From an uncultured Oscillospiraceae bacterium (lineage in GTDB: Bacteria > Bacillota_A > Clostridia > Oscillospirales > Oscillospiraceae): 10,442 bases of DNA. The first letter of the stretch is position 1. Each line of letters opens with the position of its first letter. Shown piece by piece: positions 1-5,716 of the stretch. Location: NCBI GenBank assembly GCA_944386965.1, contig CALXDE010000250.1:1-10442 (forward strand), written 5' to 3'. The translations under genes were made by a program, and so were the position numbers. Under the pieces are notes generated by a model, which had not been told where the DNA came from, searched no databases, and was given only the letters and a program-made list of their open reading frames with translations.

Positions 1-843
1 CACGGTCCCCCGGGTCTGGGCAAGACCACCCTCAGCGGCATCATCGCCAACGAGATGGGGGTCAACATCCGCATCACCTCCGGCCCGGCCATTGAGAAGG
101 CGGGGGATCTGGCGGCGCTGCTGACCAATTTGAACGAGAACGACATCCTCTTTGTGGATGAGATCCACCGCCTCAACCGTTCGGTGGAGGAGGTGCTCTA
201 CCCGGCCATGGAGGACTACGCCATCGACATCATCATTGGCAAGGGGCCCTCCGCCAACTCCATCCGCCTGGACCTGCCCAAATTTACTCTCATCGGGGCT
301 ACCACCCGGGCCGGGCAGCTCTCCGCGCCCCTGCGGGACCGGTTCGGCGTGACGCTGCGGCTGGAGCTCTATACCCCGGAGGAGCTGACACAGATCGTTA
401 CCCGCTCCGCCGGCATCCTGGACGTGCCCATCGAGCCGGAGGGGGCCATGGAGATCGCCAGGCGCTCCCGGGGAACCCCCCGCATCGCCAACCGGATGCT
501 CCGGCGCGTGCGGGATTTTGCCCAAGTGAAGGCCGGCGGCGTCATTACCCGGGAGGTGGCGGACCTGGCCCTCACGGCTCTGGAGGTGGACTTCCTGGGG
601 CTGGACAGCATCGACCGGCGGATGCTCTCCGCCATCATCCAGTTCTACGGCGGCGGGCCGGTGGGGCTGGAGACGCTGGCGGCCACCATCAACGAGGAGG
701 CGGTGACCCTGGAGGATGTGTATGAGCCCTACCTTATGCAGATCGGCTTTTTGACCCGGACGCCCCGGGGCCGCTGTGTCACCCGAAAGGCTTATGAGCA
801 CCTGCATATGGACTATGCCGGGGACGAACAGCTGAGTTTATAG
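1..843 (+). CDS. ruvB: Holliday junction branch migration DNA helicase RuvB (5' partial)
   Basis: The reading frame is open from the first base, so the N-terminus lies outside the window; 280 residues are visible of a family length of roughly 330-350. RuvB is the hexameric AAA+ motor that, with RuvA, moves Holliday junctions during recombinational repair. Seen in order: a Walker A loop (GPPGLGKTT) at the window edge, Walker B ([11 protein letters not shown]), the sensor 1 stretch (LIGATTRAG), the arginine-finger region (APLRDRFG), and then the small ATPase domain and C-terminal winged helix ([16 protein letters not shown]; the TRTPRGR turn near the end). All diagnostic motifs are intact. The gene ends in TAG and is followed by an 83-base gap. 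ruvA would be expected just upstream but cannot be seen. Confidence 0.97.
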   Translation, partial: HGPPGLGKTTLSGIIANEMGVNIRITSGPAIEKAGDLAALLTNLNENDILFVDEIHRLNRSVEEVLYPAMEDYAIDIIIGKGPSANSIRLDLPKFTLIGATTRAGQLSAPLRDRFGVTLRLELYTPEELTQIVTRSAGILDVPIEPEGAMEIARRSRGTPRIANRMLRRVRDFAQVKAGGVITREVADLALTALEVDFLGLDSIDRRMLSAIIQFYGGGPVGLETLAATINEEAVTLEDVYEPYLMQIGFLTRTPRGRCVTRKAYEHLHMDYAGDEQLSL

Positions 844-926
844 AAGAATACGTTTTGTAATCGCCGGCTGAGAGGAATTTTTCGGCGCGCGGGGCGAATA
901 CACGCTGTATTACAGGGGGGCTGCAG

Positions 927-1688
927 GTGGACCGGCGGTATGTGGAGAGCATCTTTTTGAACAGCCCCCTGCCGGAGGGCTCCTATCTGCGGGCCCTGCC
1001 GGCGGTGCGGGCCATCGGGGACCGGGAGCATCAGCTGCCCTTTGACGCGGATGTGACCTTCCTGGTGGGGGAGAACGGCAGCGGCAAGTCCACGCTCCTG
1101 GAGGCCATCGCCATCTGCTGCGGCTTCAATGCCGAGGGCGGCACCCGGAACTTCCGCTTCTCCACCCGGGATACCCACTCCCGGCTGTGCGACTGTCTCA
1201 CCGTGGCCCGGAGCCGCTACCCGCGGGACGGCTTTTTCCTCCGGGCGGAGAGCTTTTACAACGTGGCAACCAATATTGACGAGATGGACGAGGAACCCGC
1301 CTTTGGCGGCCGGGTCATCGACAGCTACGGCGGCGTCTCCCTCCACCACCAGTCCCACGGGGAGAGCTTTCTGGCGCTGGTGCAGAACCGCTTCGGCGGC
1401 CATGGGCTCTACCTTCTGGATGAGCCGGAGGCGGCCCTGTCCCCGGCCCGGCAGCTGACCCTCCTGGGACAGATGCACCTCTTGGTGGGGGAGGACGCCC
1501 AGTTCATCGTGGCCACCCACTCGCCCATCCTCATGGCCTATCCCGGCGCCCGGATCTATCTCCTGGACGAGGAAGGCATCCGGCCGGTGCGCTACGAGGA
1601 GACGGAGCACTACCAGCTGACCAGGCGGTTCCTGGAGGACCCGGACCGGATGCTCCGGTATCTCTTTGCGGAGGAGGAAGGGGAATGA
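927..1688 (+). CDS. AAA family / ABC-type ATPase, function unknown
   Basis: A 253-residue soluble ATPase with an ABC/SMC-like nucleotide-binding fold. Visible motifs: Walker A GENGSGKST (about residues 48-56), a signature-like SHGES (143-147), Walker B LYLLDEPE (161-168) followed by a D-loop-like ALSP, and a switch histidine in VATHSP (197-200). There is no transmembrane segment and no coiled-coil arm of SMC/Rad50 size, so it is a compact predicted ATPase of the kind annotated only as 'AAA family ATPase'. The start is GTG at 927, preceded by an AGGGGGG ribosome binding site (914-920). Its TGA stop overlaps the ATG of the next gene (ATGA, 1685-1688), suggesting translational coupling to the SdpI-like membrane protein. 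The substrate is unknown; the pairing with a membrane protein does not by itself make it a transporter. Confidence 0.88.
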   Translation: MDRRYVESIFLNSPLPEGSYLRALPAVRAIGDREHQLPFDADVTFLVGENGSGKSTLLEAIAICCGFNAEGGTRNFRFSTRDTHSRLCDCLTVARSRYPRDGFFLRAESFYNVATNIDEMDEEPAFGGRVIDSYGGVSLHHQSHGESFLALVQNRFGGHGLYLLDEPEAALSPARQLTLLGQMHLLVGEDAQFIVATHSPILMAYPGARIYLLDEEGIRPVRYEETEHYQLTRRFLEDPDRMLRYLFAEEEGE

Positions 1689-2098
1689 CAGGGGCCTGGA
1701 TTGCCATGACGGCCTGCGCCCTGCTGGTGCCGGCGGTGATGGCGCTCTTTGGATGGATCTTCCTCCGCCGCCCGCCCAAGAGCATCAACAGCGTCTACGG
1801 CTATCGCACCCGCCGCTCCATGGCAAGCCCGGAGGCTTGGGCCTTTGCCCACCGCGCCTGCGGGCGGGTGTGGCTGCGCTGGGGCATGAGGACGGCCGTC
1901 CTCAGCGTTCTCCTGATGCTGCCGGCCCTTGGATGGGATGTGGAGGCGGCGGCCTGGTGGACGCTGGGCCTGACGACGCTCCAGTGCGCGGCGCTGTTTC
2001 TGAGCATGATCCCCGTGGAGCGGGAATTGAAGCGAAATTTTGACCTGTCCGGGCATAAAATAGCCAGGGACGATCTGGAAAATAAAAAGAATTTGTAA
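1685..2098 (+). CDS. SdpI family membrane protein
   Basis: A 137-residue membrane protein with hydrophobic segments at about residues 4-27, 69-85 and 90-110. Between the first two lies the segment YGYRTRRSMASPEAWAFAH (38-56), which resembles the conserved G-[YF]-R-T...S...W...N/H core of the SdpI family. The founding member, SdpI of Bacillus subtilis, gives immunity to the SdpC killing factor and sequesters the SdpR repressor. Most family members, including this one, have no toxin gene nearby, so an immunity role is not supported here. The C-terminal tail is charged and lysine-rich. It overlaps the upstream ATPase by 4 bases and precedes glmM by 16 bases, so it sits in a continuous plus-strand unit. 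Confidence 0.78.
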   Translation: MTGAWIAMTACALLVPAVMALFGWIFLRRPPKSINSVYGYRTRRSMASPEAWAFAHRACGRVWLRWGMRTAVLSVLLMLPALGWDVEAAAWWTLGLTTLQCAALFLSMIPVERELKRNFDLSGHKIARDDLENKKNL

Positions 2099-2114
2099 CG
2101 AGGTGTTTTGATTT

Positions 2115-3470
2115 ATGGGAAAATTGTTTGGGACTGACGGCATTCGCGGCATTGTTGGAGAAAATTTGACAGCGGATCTGGCCTTCCGGGTGGGGCAGGC
2201 GGTGACAAAAGTCCTCTTTGAGGAGAAGGGAGCAAAGCCTCTCCTCACCATCGGCATGGACACCCGCATCTCCTCGGACATGCTGGAGGGGGCCCTGATC
2301 GCGGGCATCTGCTCCGCCGGCGGCGACGTGATGCCCCTGGGCGTTATCCCGACCCCGGCGGTAGCCTATCTGACCATTCAGGTGGGGGCGGACGCCGGCA
2401 TCGTCATCTCCGCCAGCCACAATCCCTTTGAGCACAACGGCATCAAGGTCTTCAACGGCCAGGGCTACAAGCTCTCCGACGCGCTGGAGGAGCGGGTGGA
2501 GGAGAAGATTCTCTCCGAAGAGGAGATGGCCACAGCCAAGGGCGCGGACATCGGCAAGCGTATCCACGGCATGAAGAAACTCAAGTATGAGTACATCAAG
2601 TACTTGGCCGGCACCATTGCCGACGACTTGGATGGACTGCGGATTCTGGTGGACTGCGCTAACGGCGCCGCCTCCGCCACGGCTCCGGATCTGTTTTCCC
2701 GCTTCTCTCTGGAGGCGGACTTCATCCACCGCAAGCCCAGCGGCGTGAATATCAACGACCGCTGCGGCTCTACCCACCTCAAAAGTCTGGCGGCTATGGT
2801 GACCGCCGGGGAGTACGACCTGGGGGTGGCCTTCGACGGCGACGCGGACCGGTGCCTGATGGTGGATGAGCAGGGCAATATCATCGACGGCGACAAGATC
2901 ATGGCCGTCTGCGGCGCCTATATGAAGCAGCAGGGCACCCTGACCGGCCACACCATCGTGGGGACGGTGATGAGCAACCTGGGCCTCCACGAGTTCTGCA
3001 ACAAGAACGGGCTGCGCCTGGTGTGCACGGCCGTGGGGGACCGGAACGTGCTGGAGAAGATGCTGGAGCACGGCTACCGCATCGGCGGCGAGCAGTCCGG
3101 CCATATGATCTTTACCGACTACGCCACCACCGGCGACGGGCAGCTCACCGCCCTGCAGTTTTTGCAGATCCTCCGGCGCAGCGGGAAGAAGGCCAGTGAG
3201 CTGGCGGGGATCTGCCCCCAGTATCCCCAGGTTTTGGTCAATGTCCGGCTGGAGAATGTGACGGGGCTGAAGGAGCGGATTATGGCGGACCCGGCGCTGC
3301 TTTCCGCCGCGCAGAAAGAGGAGGAGGCCATGGCTGGAGAGGGCCGGGTCCTGGTCCGGGCCTCGGGCACGGAACCCCTGATCCGCGTCATGGTGGAGGC
3401 CAAAACGGAGGAGATTGCCCAGTCCTGCGCGGACCGGCTGGCCGCATTGGTGAATTCGCTAAAAAAGTAG
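2115..3470 (+). CDS. glmM: Phosphoglucosamine mutase GlmM
   Basis: This enzyme converts glucosamine-6-phosphate to glucosamine-1-phosphate, the step before UDP-GlcNAc formation for peptidoglycan, and acts in the cytoplasm. At 451 residues it has the normal family length. Landmarks: N-terminal KLFGTDGIRG (3-12); the phosphoserine loop VISASHNP (97-104), with the catalytic serine at S101; the magnesium site DGDADR (241-246); the sugar-binding loop GGEQSGH (324-330); and the phosphate-binding loop RASGTEPLIRV (415-425). GEQSGH and the overall length favour GlmM over phosphomannomutase or phosphoglucomutase. The ATG start has a GAGGTG ribosome binding site at 2100-2105. Codon use is strongly GC-rich, like its neighbours. 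No promoter of its own is obvious in the 16-base gap, so it is probably co-transcribed from upstream. Confidence 0.97.
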   Translation: MGKLFGTDGIRGIVGENLTADLAFRVGQAVTKVLFEEKGAKPLLTIGMDTRISSDMLEGALIAGICSAGGDVMPLGVIPTPAVAYLTIQVGADAGIVISASHNPFEHNGIKVFNGQGYKLSDALEERVEEKILSEEEMATAKGADIGKRIHGMKKLKYEYIKYLAGTIADDLDGLRILVDCANGAASATAPDLFSRFSLEADFIHRKPSGVNINDRCGSTHLKSLAAMVTAGEYDLGVAFDGDADRCLMVDEQGNIIDGDKIMAVCGAYMKQQGTLTGHTIVGTVMSNLGLHEFCNKNGLRLVCTAVGDRNVLEKMLEHGYRIGGEQSGHMIFTDYATTGDGQLTALQFLQILRRSGKKASELAGICPQYPQVLVNVRLENVTGLKERIMADPALLSAAQKEEEAMAGEGRVLVRASGTEPLIRVMVEAKTEEIAQSCADRLAALVNSLKK

Positions 3471-3501
3471 GGAATTACCGGGAAAAAATTTGACATCATT
3501 C

Positions 3502-3531
3502 TTGACAAAACCCCACTTATATAGGTATAAT
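3502..3531 (+). promoter_or_regulatory. Consensus vegetative (SigA-type) promoter of the sigH-like gene
   Basis: TTGACA (3502-3507) and TATAAT (3526-3531) both match the consensus exactly, with an 18-base spacer. A second TTGACA (3490-3495) sits 12 bases further upstream but has no matching -10 box. The expected transcription start is about 3537-3539, which falls on the first candidate start codon of the gene. Confidence 0.85.
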
Positions 3532-3536
3532 AAAGT

Positions 3537-4151
3537 ATGGTTTTTTTCAATATGGATCTCGACACCCCGGATGCCGCCTGCAGCGATGAAGAGCTGTGCG
3601 CCAGATCCGCCGCCGGAGACAGACAGGCGGAGGAAGCGCTGGTGAAGCGCTACAACCGGCTGGTCCGTCAGATCACCCGGCCGTATTTTCTGGCTGGGGG
3701 CGACAGTGACGATCTGATTCAGGAGGGGATGTTGGGACTCATGAAGGCTGTTCGTGAGTTCGATTGCTCAAAAGAGGCGTCTTTTCGCACATTCGCAGAG
3801 GTATGCATACGAAATCGCGTTTATTCCGTCCTGCGAGCGGCGGCCCGTGAGAAGCACAGTCCGCTCAACCACTCGATTTCCATTGAAACCCCTTTCTTTG
3901 AAAGCAATTCCTACACCGCGATTGATGGCCATGAAGCCCAGGAGAATCCGGAGGATCTGGTAATCCGCCGGGAAAACCGGAGCCATGACCTGCTTCGGAT
4001 CAACCAGCAGCTCTCCCCGCTGGAGGGGAAGGTGCTCTCCCTGTATCTGGATGGTTTGACCTACACGCAGATCGCGCAAGCGCTGCACAAGCCGCCCAAA
4101 TCCGTGGAGAACGCCGTTCAGCGCATTCGCCGGAAGGCTGCCCGGCGTTAG
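3537..4151 (+). CDS. sigH: RNA polymerase sporulation sigma factor, SigH-like
   Basis: A 204-residue sigma-70 family protein. Region 2 is clear: RYNRLVRQ, then DLIQEGMLGLMKAVREFD (59-76) and SFRTFAEVCIRNRV (82-95). Region 4 follows as LSPLEGKVLSLYLDGLTYTQIAQAL...KSVENAVQRIRRKA (159-201), a helix-turn-helix for the -35 element. The motif series closely parallels Bacillus subtilis SigH (DIVQEGMIGL, FKAFAELCI, LVLYLDG, KSIDNALQRVKRK), the transition-state sigma factor that starts sporulation. Length and the lack of region 1.1 or 3 agree. The start is uncertain: ATG 3537 coincides with the predicted transcription start, and ATG 3552 (MDLDTPDAAC) would leave a leader of about 13 bases. Neither has a visible Shine-Dalgarno site, which is unusual in this window. 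Confidence 0.88.
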   Translation: MVFFNMDLDTPDAACSDEELCARSAAGDRQAEEALVKRYNRLVRQITRPYFLAGGDSDDLIQEGMLGLMKAVREFDCSKEASFRTFAEVCIRNRVYSVLRAAAREKHSPLNHSISIETPFFESNSYTAIDGHEAQENPEDLVIRRENRSHDLLRINQQLSPLEGKVLSLYLDGLTYTQIAQALHKPPKSVENAVQRIRRKAARR

Positions 4152-4155
4152 TCTG

Positions 4156-4191
4156 GCGCAATCAGCGAAGGCTGATCGCAATATATTTTTT
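4156..4191 (+). terminator. Weak hairpin plus T-run after the sigH-like gene
   Basis: ATCAGC (4161-4166), a GAAG loop, and GCTGAT (4171-4176) form a perfect 6-bp stem. It can be extended by GCG (4156-4158) with CGC (4177-4179) across a two-base bulge. A T-rich stretch follows at 4185-4191. The distance from stem to T-run is longer than in a classical terminator, so it may only attenuate transcription into the zinc-ribbon gene. Confidence 0.4.
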
Positions 4192-4214
4192 CTTTCAAAG
4201 AGAGGGTTAGAAAC

Positions 4215-4496
4215 ATGTACGAAGACAAGACTTTAGTGTGCAAAGAGTGCGGCAAGGAGTTCGTGTTCACCGCCGGTGAGCAGGAGTTCTATGCAGAGCG
4301 CGGCTTCCAGAATGAGCCCCAGCGCTGCAAGGCCTGCCGGGATGCCCGCAAGAACGCGGCCCGCGGTCCCCGCGAATACTTTACCGCTGTTTGCGCAGCC
4401 TGCGGCGGGGAGGCTCGGGTTCCCTTTGAGCCCAAGAGTGACCGTCCCGTGTATTGCAGCGAGTGCTTCGCCAAGATGAAGGAGCAGCAGGGCTGA
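4215..4496 (+). CDS. Small zinc-ribbon domain protein
   Basis: A 93-residue protein with four CxxC pairs: C9/C12 and C38/C41, then C60/C63 and C81/C84. These could form two four-cysteine zinc sites, one per half. The first half (VCKECGKEFVFTAGEQEFY...RCKACRDARK) matches the zinc-ribbon module common in small clostridial proteins annotated 'zinc-ribbon domain containing protein'. The second half resembles the CxxC-dependent DUF/CxxCxxCC-like ribbons. Its function is unknown; nucleic-acid binding is plausible but unproven. An AAGAGAGG ribosome binding site (4198-4205) lies 9 bases before ATG. It follows the sigH-like gene by 63 bases and is closed by a strong terminator. Confidence 0.82.
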   Translation: MYEDKTLVCKECGKEFVFTAGEQEFYAERGFQNEPQRCKACRDARKNAARGPREYFTAVCAACGGEARVPFEPKSDRPVYCSECFAKMKEQQG

Positions 4497-4516
4497 TTGT
4501 CCCGAGGACACAACAG

Positions 4517-4555
4517 GGGAGGGCTGGGTAACCCAGCCCTCCCGTTTTGTTTGGG
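4517..4555 (+). terminator. Strong intrinsic terminator after the zinc-ribbon gene
   Basis: GGGAGGGCTGGG (4517-4528), loop TAA, and CCCAGCCCTCCC (4532-4543) form a perfect 12-bp GC-rich stem followed by GTTTTGTTTG. It ends the plus-strand unit. On the minus strand the stem is followed by only a weakly T-rich stretch (CTGTTGTGT), so it may also partly stop the convergent XRE operon, whose last stop codon is at 4577. Confidence 0.92.
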
Positions 4556-4576
4556 ATTTTATGAGAGAACGGCGAT

Positions 4577-4789
4577 TTATTCCTGGAAATAGAACAGTTC
4601 CTCAAATTTTTTGTCCAGGGCGATGCAGAGAATCAGGGCCAGCTTGGCGGTGGGGTTGAATTGCCCGGTTTCGATGGAGCTGATGGTGTTCCGGGACACG
4701 CCCACCAGCTGGGCCAGCTGGCTCTGGGACAGGCCCCGCTCCGTCCGGGCCTCCTTCAGGCGGTTCTTTAGAACCAGGCTTTCATCCAT
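4577..4789 (-). CDS. Small XRE-family helix-turn-helix regulator
   Basis: A 70-residue single-domain regulator of the Cro/CI (XRE) type. The sequence LKNRLKEARTERGLSQSQLAQLVGVSRNTISSIETG...PTAKLALILCIALDKKFEELF contains the standard five-helix HTH_3 fold, with the recognition helix at VSRNTISSIE. It is complete for the short YozG-like subgroup. The start was set at ATG 4789 because AGGAGGG lies 6-8 bases upstream; a longer frame up to 4831 would lie inside the preceding gene and lacks family similarity. The TAG stop of the upstream membrane-protein gene is part of this ribosome binding site (TAGGAGGG), so the two genes are translationally linked. It probably represses its own operon through the two palindromes at 5139-5184. 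Confidence 0.92.
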   Translation of the reverse strand: MDESLVLKNRLKEARTERGLSQSQLAQLVGVSRNTISSIETGQFNPTAKLALILCIALDKKFEELFYFQE

Positions 4790-4800
4790 TGCGCACCCTC

Positions 4801-5115
4801 CTAAGCCAGCAGGACGGACAGGATGTGGCACACCAGGAAGAGGAGGGAGGCGAGCCCACCCATGATGGTGACGGCCAGAAAGGAGCGCTTCCCGGTGAAG
4901 CGGTACTTGGGATAGGCCTCGGCTGCGGCAAAGGCCCAGAACATAGCTATGGGCACATAGTTGGGCTGGTCGGTGAGGCCGTTGAAGATCAGGATGATGA
5001 CCTCCACCAGGGCGAAGGCCCGGATGCCGATGCGCCGGCCCTTCTCCTCCGCATCCCGCATGCCCTCGTCGTTCTGCTCCGCCCGGCTGCGCGCCAGGAT
5101 TTCGTCTTTGTTCAT
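4801..5115 (-). CDS. Small three-helix membrane protein, DUF6442-like
   Basis: A 104-residue protein with a charged N-terminus (MNKDEILARSRAEQNDEGM...) and three hydrophobic segments at about residues 31-47, 53-67 and 79-104. The opening M-N-K-[DE]-E-I-L-x-[KR]-S-R followed by three helices is typical of the DUF6442 group. I recall that group being encoded next to short XRE regulators; no search was made. Its function is unknown. The start is ATG 5115, directly after a near-perfect AAGGAGGT (5122-5129). A longer frame reaching 5181 would run through the promoter and is rejected. It is the first gene of the operon, with the XRE regulator 11 bases downstream. Confidence 0.8.
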   Translation of the reverse strand: MNKDEILARSRAEQNDEGMRDAEEKGRRIGIRAFALVEVIILIFNGLTDQPNYVPIAMFWAFAAAEAYPKYRFTGKRSFLAVTIMGGLASLLFLVCHILSVLLA

Positions 5116-5138
5116 ATCGGGGACCTCCTTTTGTTTTG

Positions 5139-5152
5139 CCAAGTTTACTTGG
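5139..5152 (-). promoter_or_regulatory. Operator palindrome 2 at the transcription start
   Basis: CCAAGT-TT-ACTTGG is a perfect inverted repeat with 6-base arms, lying just past the -10 box over the expected first transcribed bases. Its centre is 33 bases from that of operator 1, about three helical turns, so both sites face the same side of the DNA. Confidence 0.7.
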
Positions 5153-5159
5153 TATTTAT

Positions 5160-5188
5160 AGTATAGCGCCGCCAAGTACACTTGTCAA
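5160..5188 (-). promoter_or_regulatory. SigA-type promoter of the membrane protein-XRE operon
   Basis: Reading the minus strand, TTGACA (5188-5183) and TATACT (5165-5160) are separated by 17 bases. The expected transcription start is about 5153. One operator palindrome occupies the spacer and a second begins near the transcription start. Confidence 0.85.
5173..5184 (-). promoter_or_regulatory. Operator palindrome 1 in the promoter spacer
   Basis: CAAGT-AC-ACTTG on the plus strand is a perfect inverted repeat with 5-base arms. It lies between the -35 and -10 boxes and touches the -35. It shares its arms with the palindrome at 5139-5152, which suggests one repressor, most simply the XRE protein of the same operon. 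Confidence 0.7.
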
Positions 5189-5190
5189 CG

Positions 5191-5216
5191 GTTTTGCAAA
5201 GAAAACTTTGCAAAAC
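5191..5216. repeat. Perfect 11-bp inverted repeat in the divergent intergenic region
   Basis: GTTTTGCAAAG (5191-5201), AAAA, and CTTTGCAAAAC (5206-5216) form a perfect inverted repeat. It starts 3 bases beyond the -35 box of the minus-strand operon and lies 54 bases before the -35 of the DUF1858 gene. No T-run follows on either side, so it is not a clear terminator; a regulator binding site is more likely. Confidence 0.7.
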
Positions 5217-5269
5217 ACAGAAGCGGTGGGAATCTGGGTCCGTTGGCGGCATCTGTGGGAAATTGGGAG

Positions 5270-5298
5270 TTGAAAAATCGGGAAAAGTGGGGTATACT
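5270..5298 (+). promoter_or_regulatory. SigA-type promoter of the DUF1858 gene
   Basis: TTGAAA (5270-5275) and TATACT (5293-5298) are separated by 17 bases. The transcription start would be near 5305, giving a leader of about 44 bases with a GGGAGG ribosome binding site at 5337-5342. Confidence 0.72.
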
Positions 5299-5348
5299 AC
5301 ATTCGCAATACAAACAAAACCGGGCCCGGCCCGTGAGGGAGGTTTATT

Positions 5349-5549
5349 ATGGTCAACATTACAAAGGACACGATCATCGGCGATATCCTGGACATCGCGC
5401 CGCAGACTGCCCCGATCTTCATGTCCATCGGCATGCACTGCCTGGGCTGCCCCAGCAGCCGCGGCGAGACGGTGGAAGAGGCCTGCATGGTCCACGGTGT
5501 GGATGTGGACGCCCTGCTGCGGGCGGTCAACGAGGCTGCCAATCAGTAA
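5349..5549 (+). CDS. DUF1858 domain protein (hybrid cluster protein-associated redox disulfide domain)
   Basis: A 66-residue protein that is essentially one DUF1858 domain: an N-terminal ITKDTIIGDILDIAPQTAPIFMSIGMHC and the CxxC pair C31/C34 (MHCLGCPSSRGETVEEA), with a third cysteine at C46. The family was named from its neighbourhood or fusion with hybrid cluster protein (prismane) and is thought to carry a redox-active disulfide or bind metal; its exact role is unsettled. There is no signal peptide, so it is cytoplasmic. A GGGAGG ribosome binding site lies 6 bases before ATG. It has its own promoter and terminator, so it is monocistronic. No hybrid cluster protein gene is present in the window. 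Confidence 0.92.
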   Translation: MVNITKDTIIGDILDIAPQTAPIFMSIGMHCLGCPSSRGETVEEACMVHGVDVDALLRAVNEAANQ

Positions 5550-5563
5550 GTTTTGGAAAAAAA

Positions 5564-5603
5564 GGGAGGACGTCAGGTCACAAGCCTGGCGCCCTCTTTT
5601 TTT
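5564..5603 (+). terminator. Intrinsic terminator after the DUF1858 gene
   Basis: GAGGACGTCAGG (5566-5577), loop TCACAAG, and CCTGGCGCCCTC (5585-5596) form a 12-position stem with one A-C mismatch and one T-G wobble. Seven T residues follow (5597-5603). An A-run upstream of the stem means it could also act on the opposite strand. Confidence 0.9.
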
Positions 5604-5676
5604 GTCCCTGCCGGGTATATGAGACGTTATGATAAAATATTGTAAGGCGCAAAAGGGGACCTTCCTGCAAAACAGA

Positions 5677-5710
5677 ACCTCCGTCCTCATAAGATGGTGG
5701 GGACGGAGGT
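5677..5710 (+). promoter_or_regulatory. Hairpin that buries the ribosome binding site of the amidase gene
   Basis: ACCTCCGTCC (5677-5686) is the exact reverse complement of GGACGGAGGT (5701-5710). A T-G and a C-G pair (5687-5688 with 5699-5700) extend the stem to 12 bp around a 10-base loop. The 3' arm holds the GGAGGT ribosome binding site for the GTG start at 5717. No T-run follows, so this is not a terminator. It is a candidate cis-acting translation control. Confidence 0.6.
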
Positions 5711-5716
5711 GTGTTT

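Noticed and set aside
863..911. Hairpins between ruvB and the ATPase gene
   Set aside because: CGCCG...CGGCG has a loop of more than 15 bases, and AATACA-CGC-TGTATT is a short AT stem without a T-run. Neither is a convincing terminator or regulator.
813..1610. Long minus-strand frame opposite the AAA ATPase gene
   Set aside because: It lies wholly antisense to a gene with clear ATPase motifs, has low-complexity shadow composition (H, G, P, Q, R rich), and arises from GC-rich codon structure.
2027..2061. Possible glmM promoter in the 3' end of the SdpI-like gene
   Set aside because: TTGAAG/TTGACC and TAAAAT are present, but the spacing (23 or 10 bases) is unsuitable.
1685..2098. Sdp-like toxin-immunity locus
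   Set aside because: The SdpI family match alone is insufficient: there is no SdpC-like toxin, SdpR-like repressor or processing gene next to it.
1902..3104. 400-residue minus-strand frame opposite glmM
   Set aside because: glmM is unambiguous on the other strand. The antisense product shows no domain and has the typical histidine/valine/glycine-rich shadow pattern.
5614..5640. Possible promoter before the amidase gene (TATGAT and TAAAAT boxes)
   Set aside because: No acceptable -35 box lies at 16-18 bases, and the sporulation sigma patterns I tried (SigE, SigF/G, SigH) did not fit with correct spacing.
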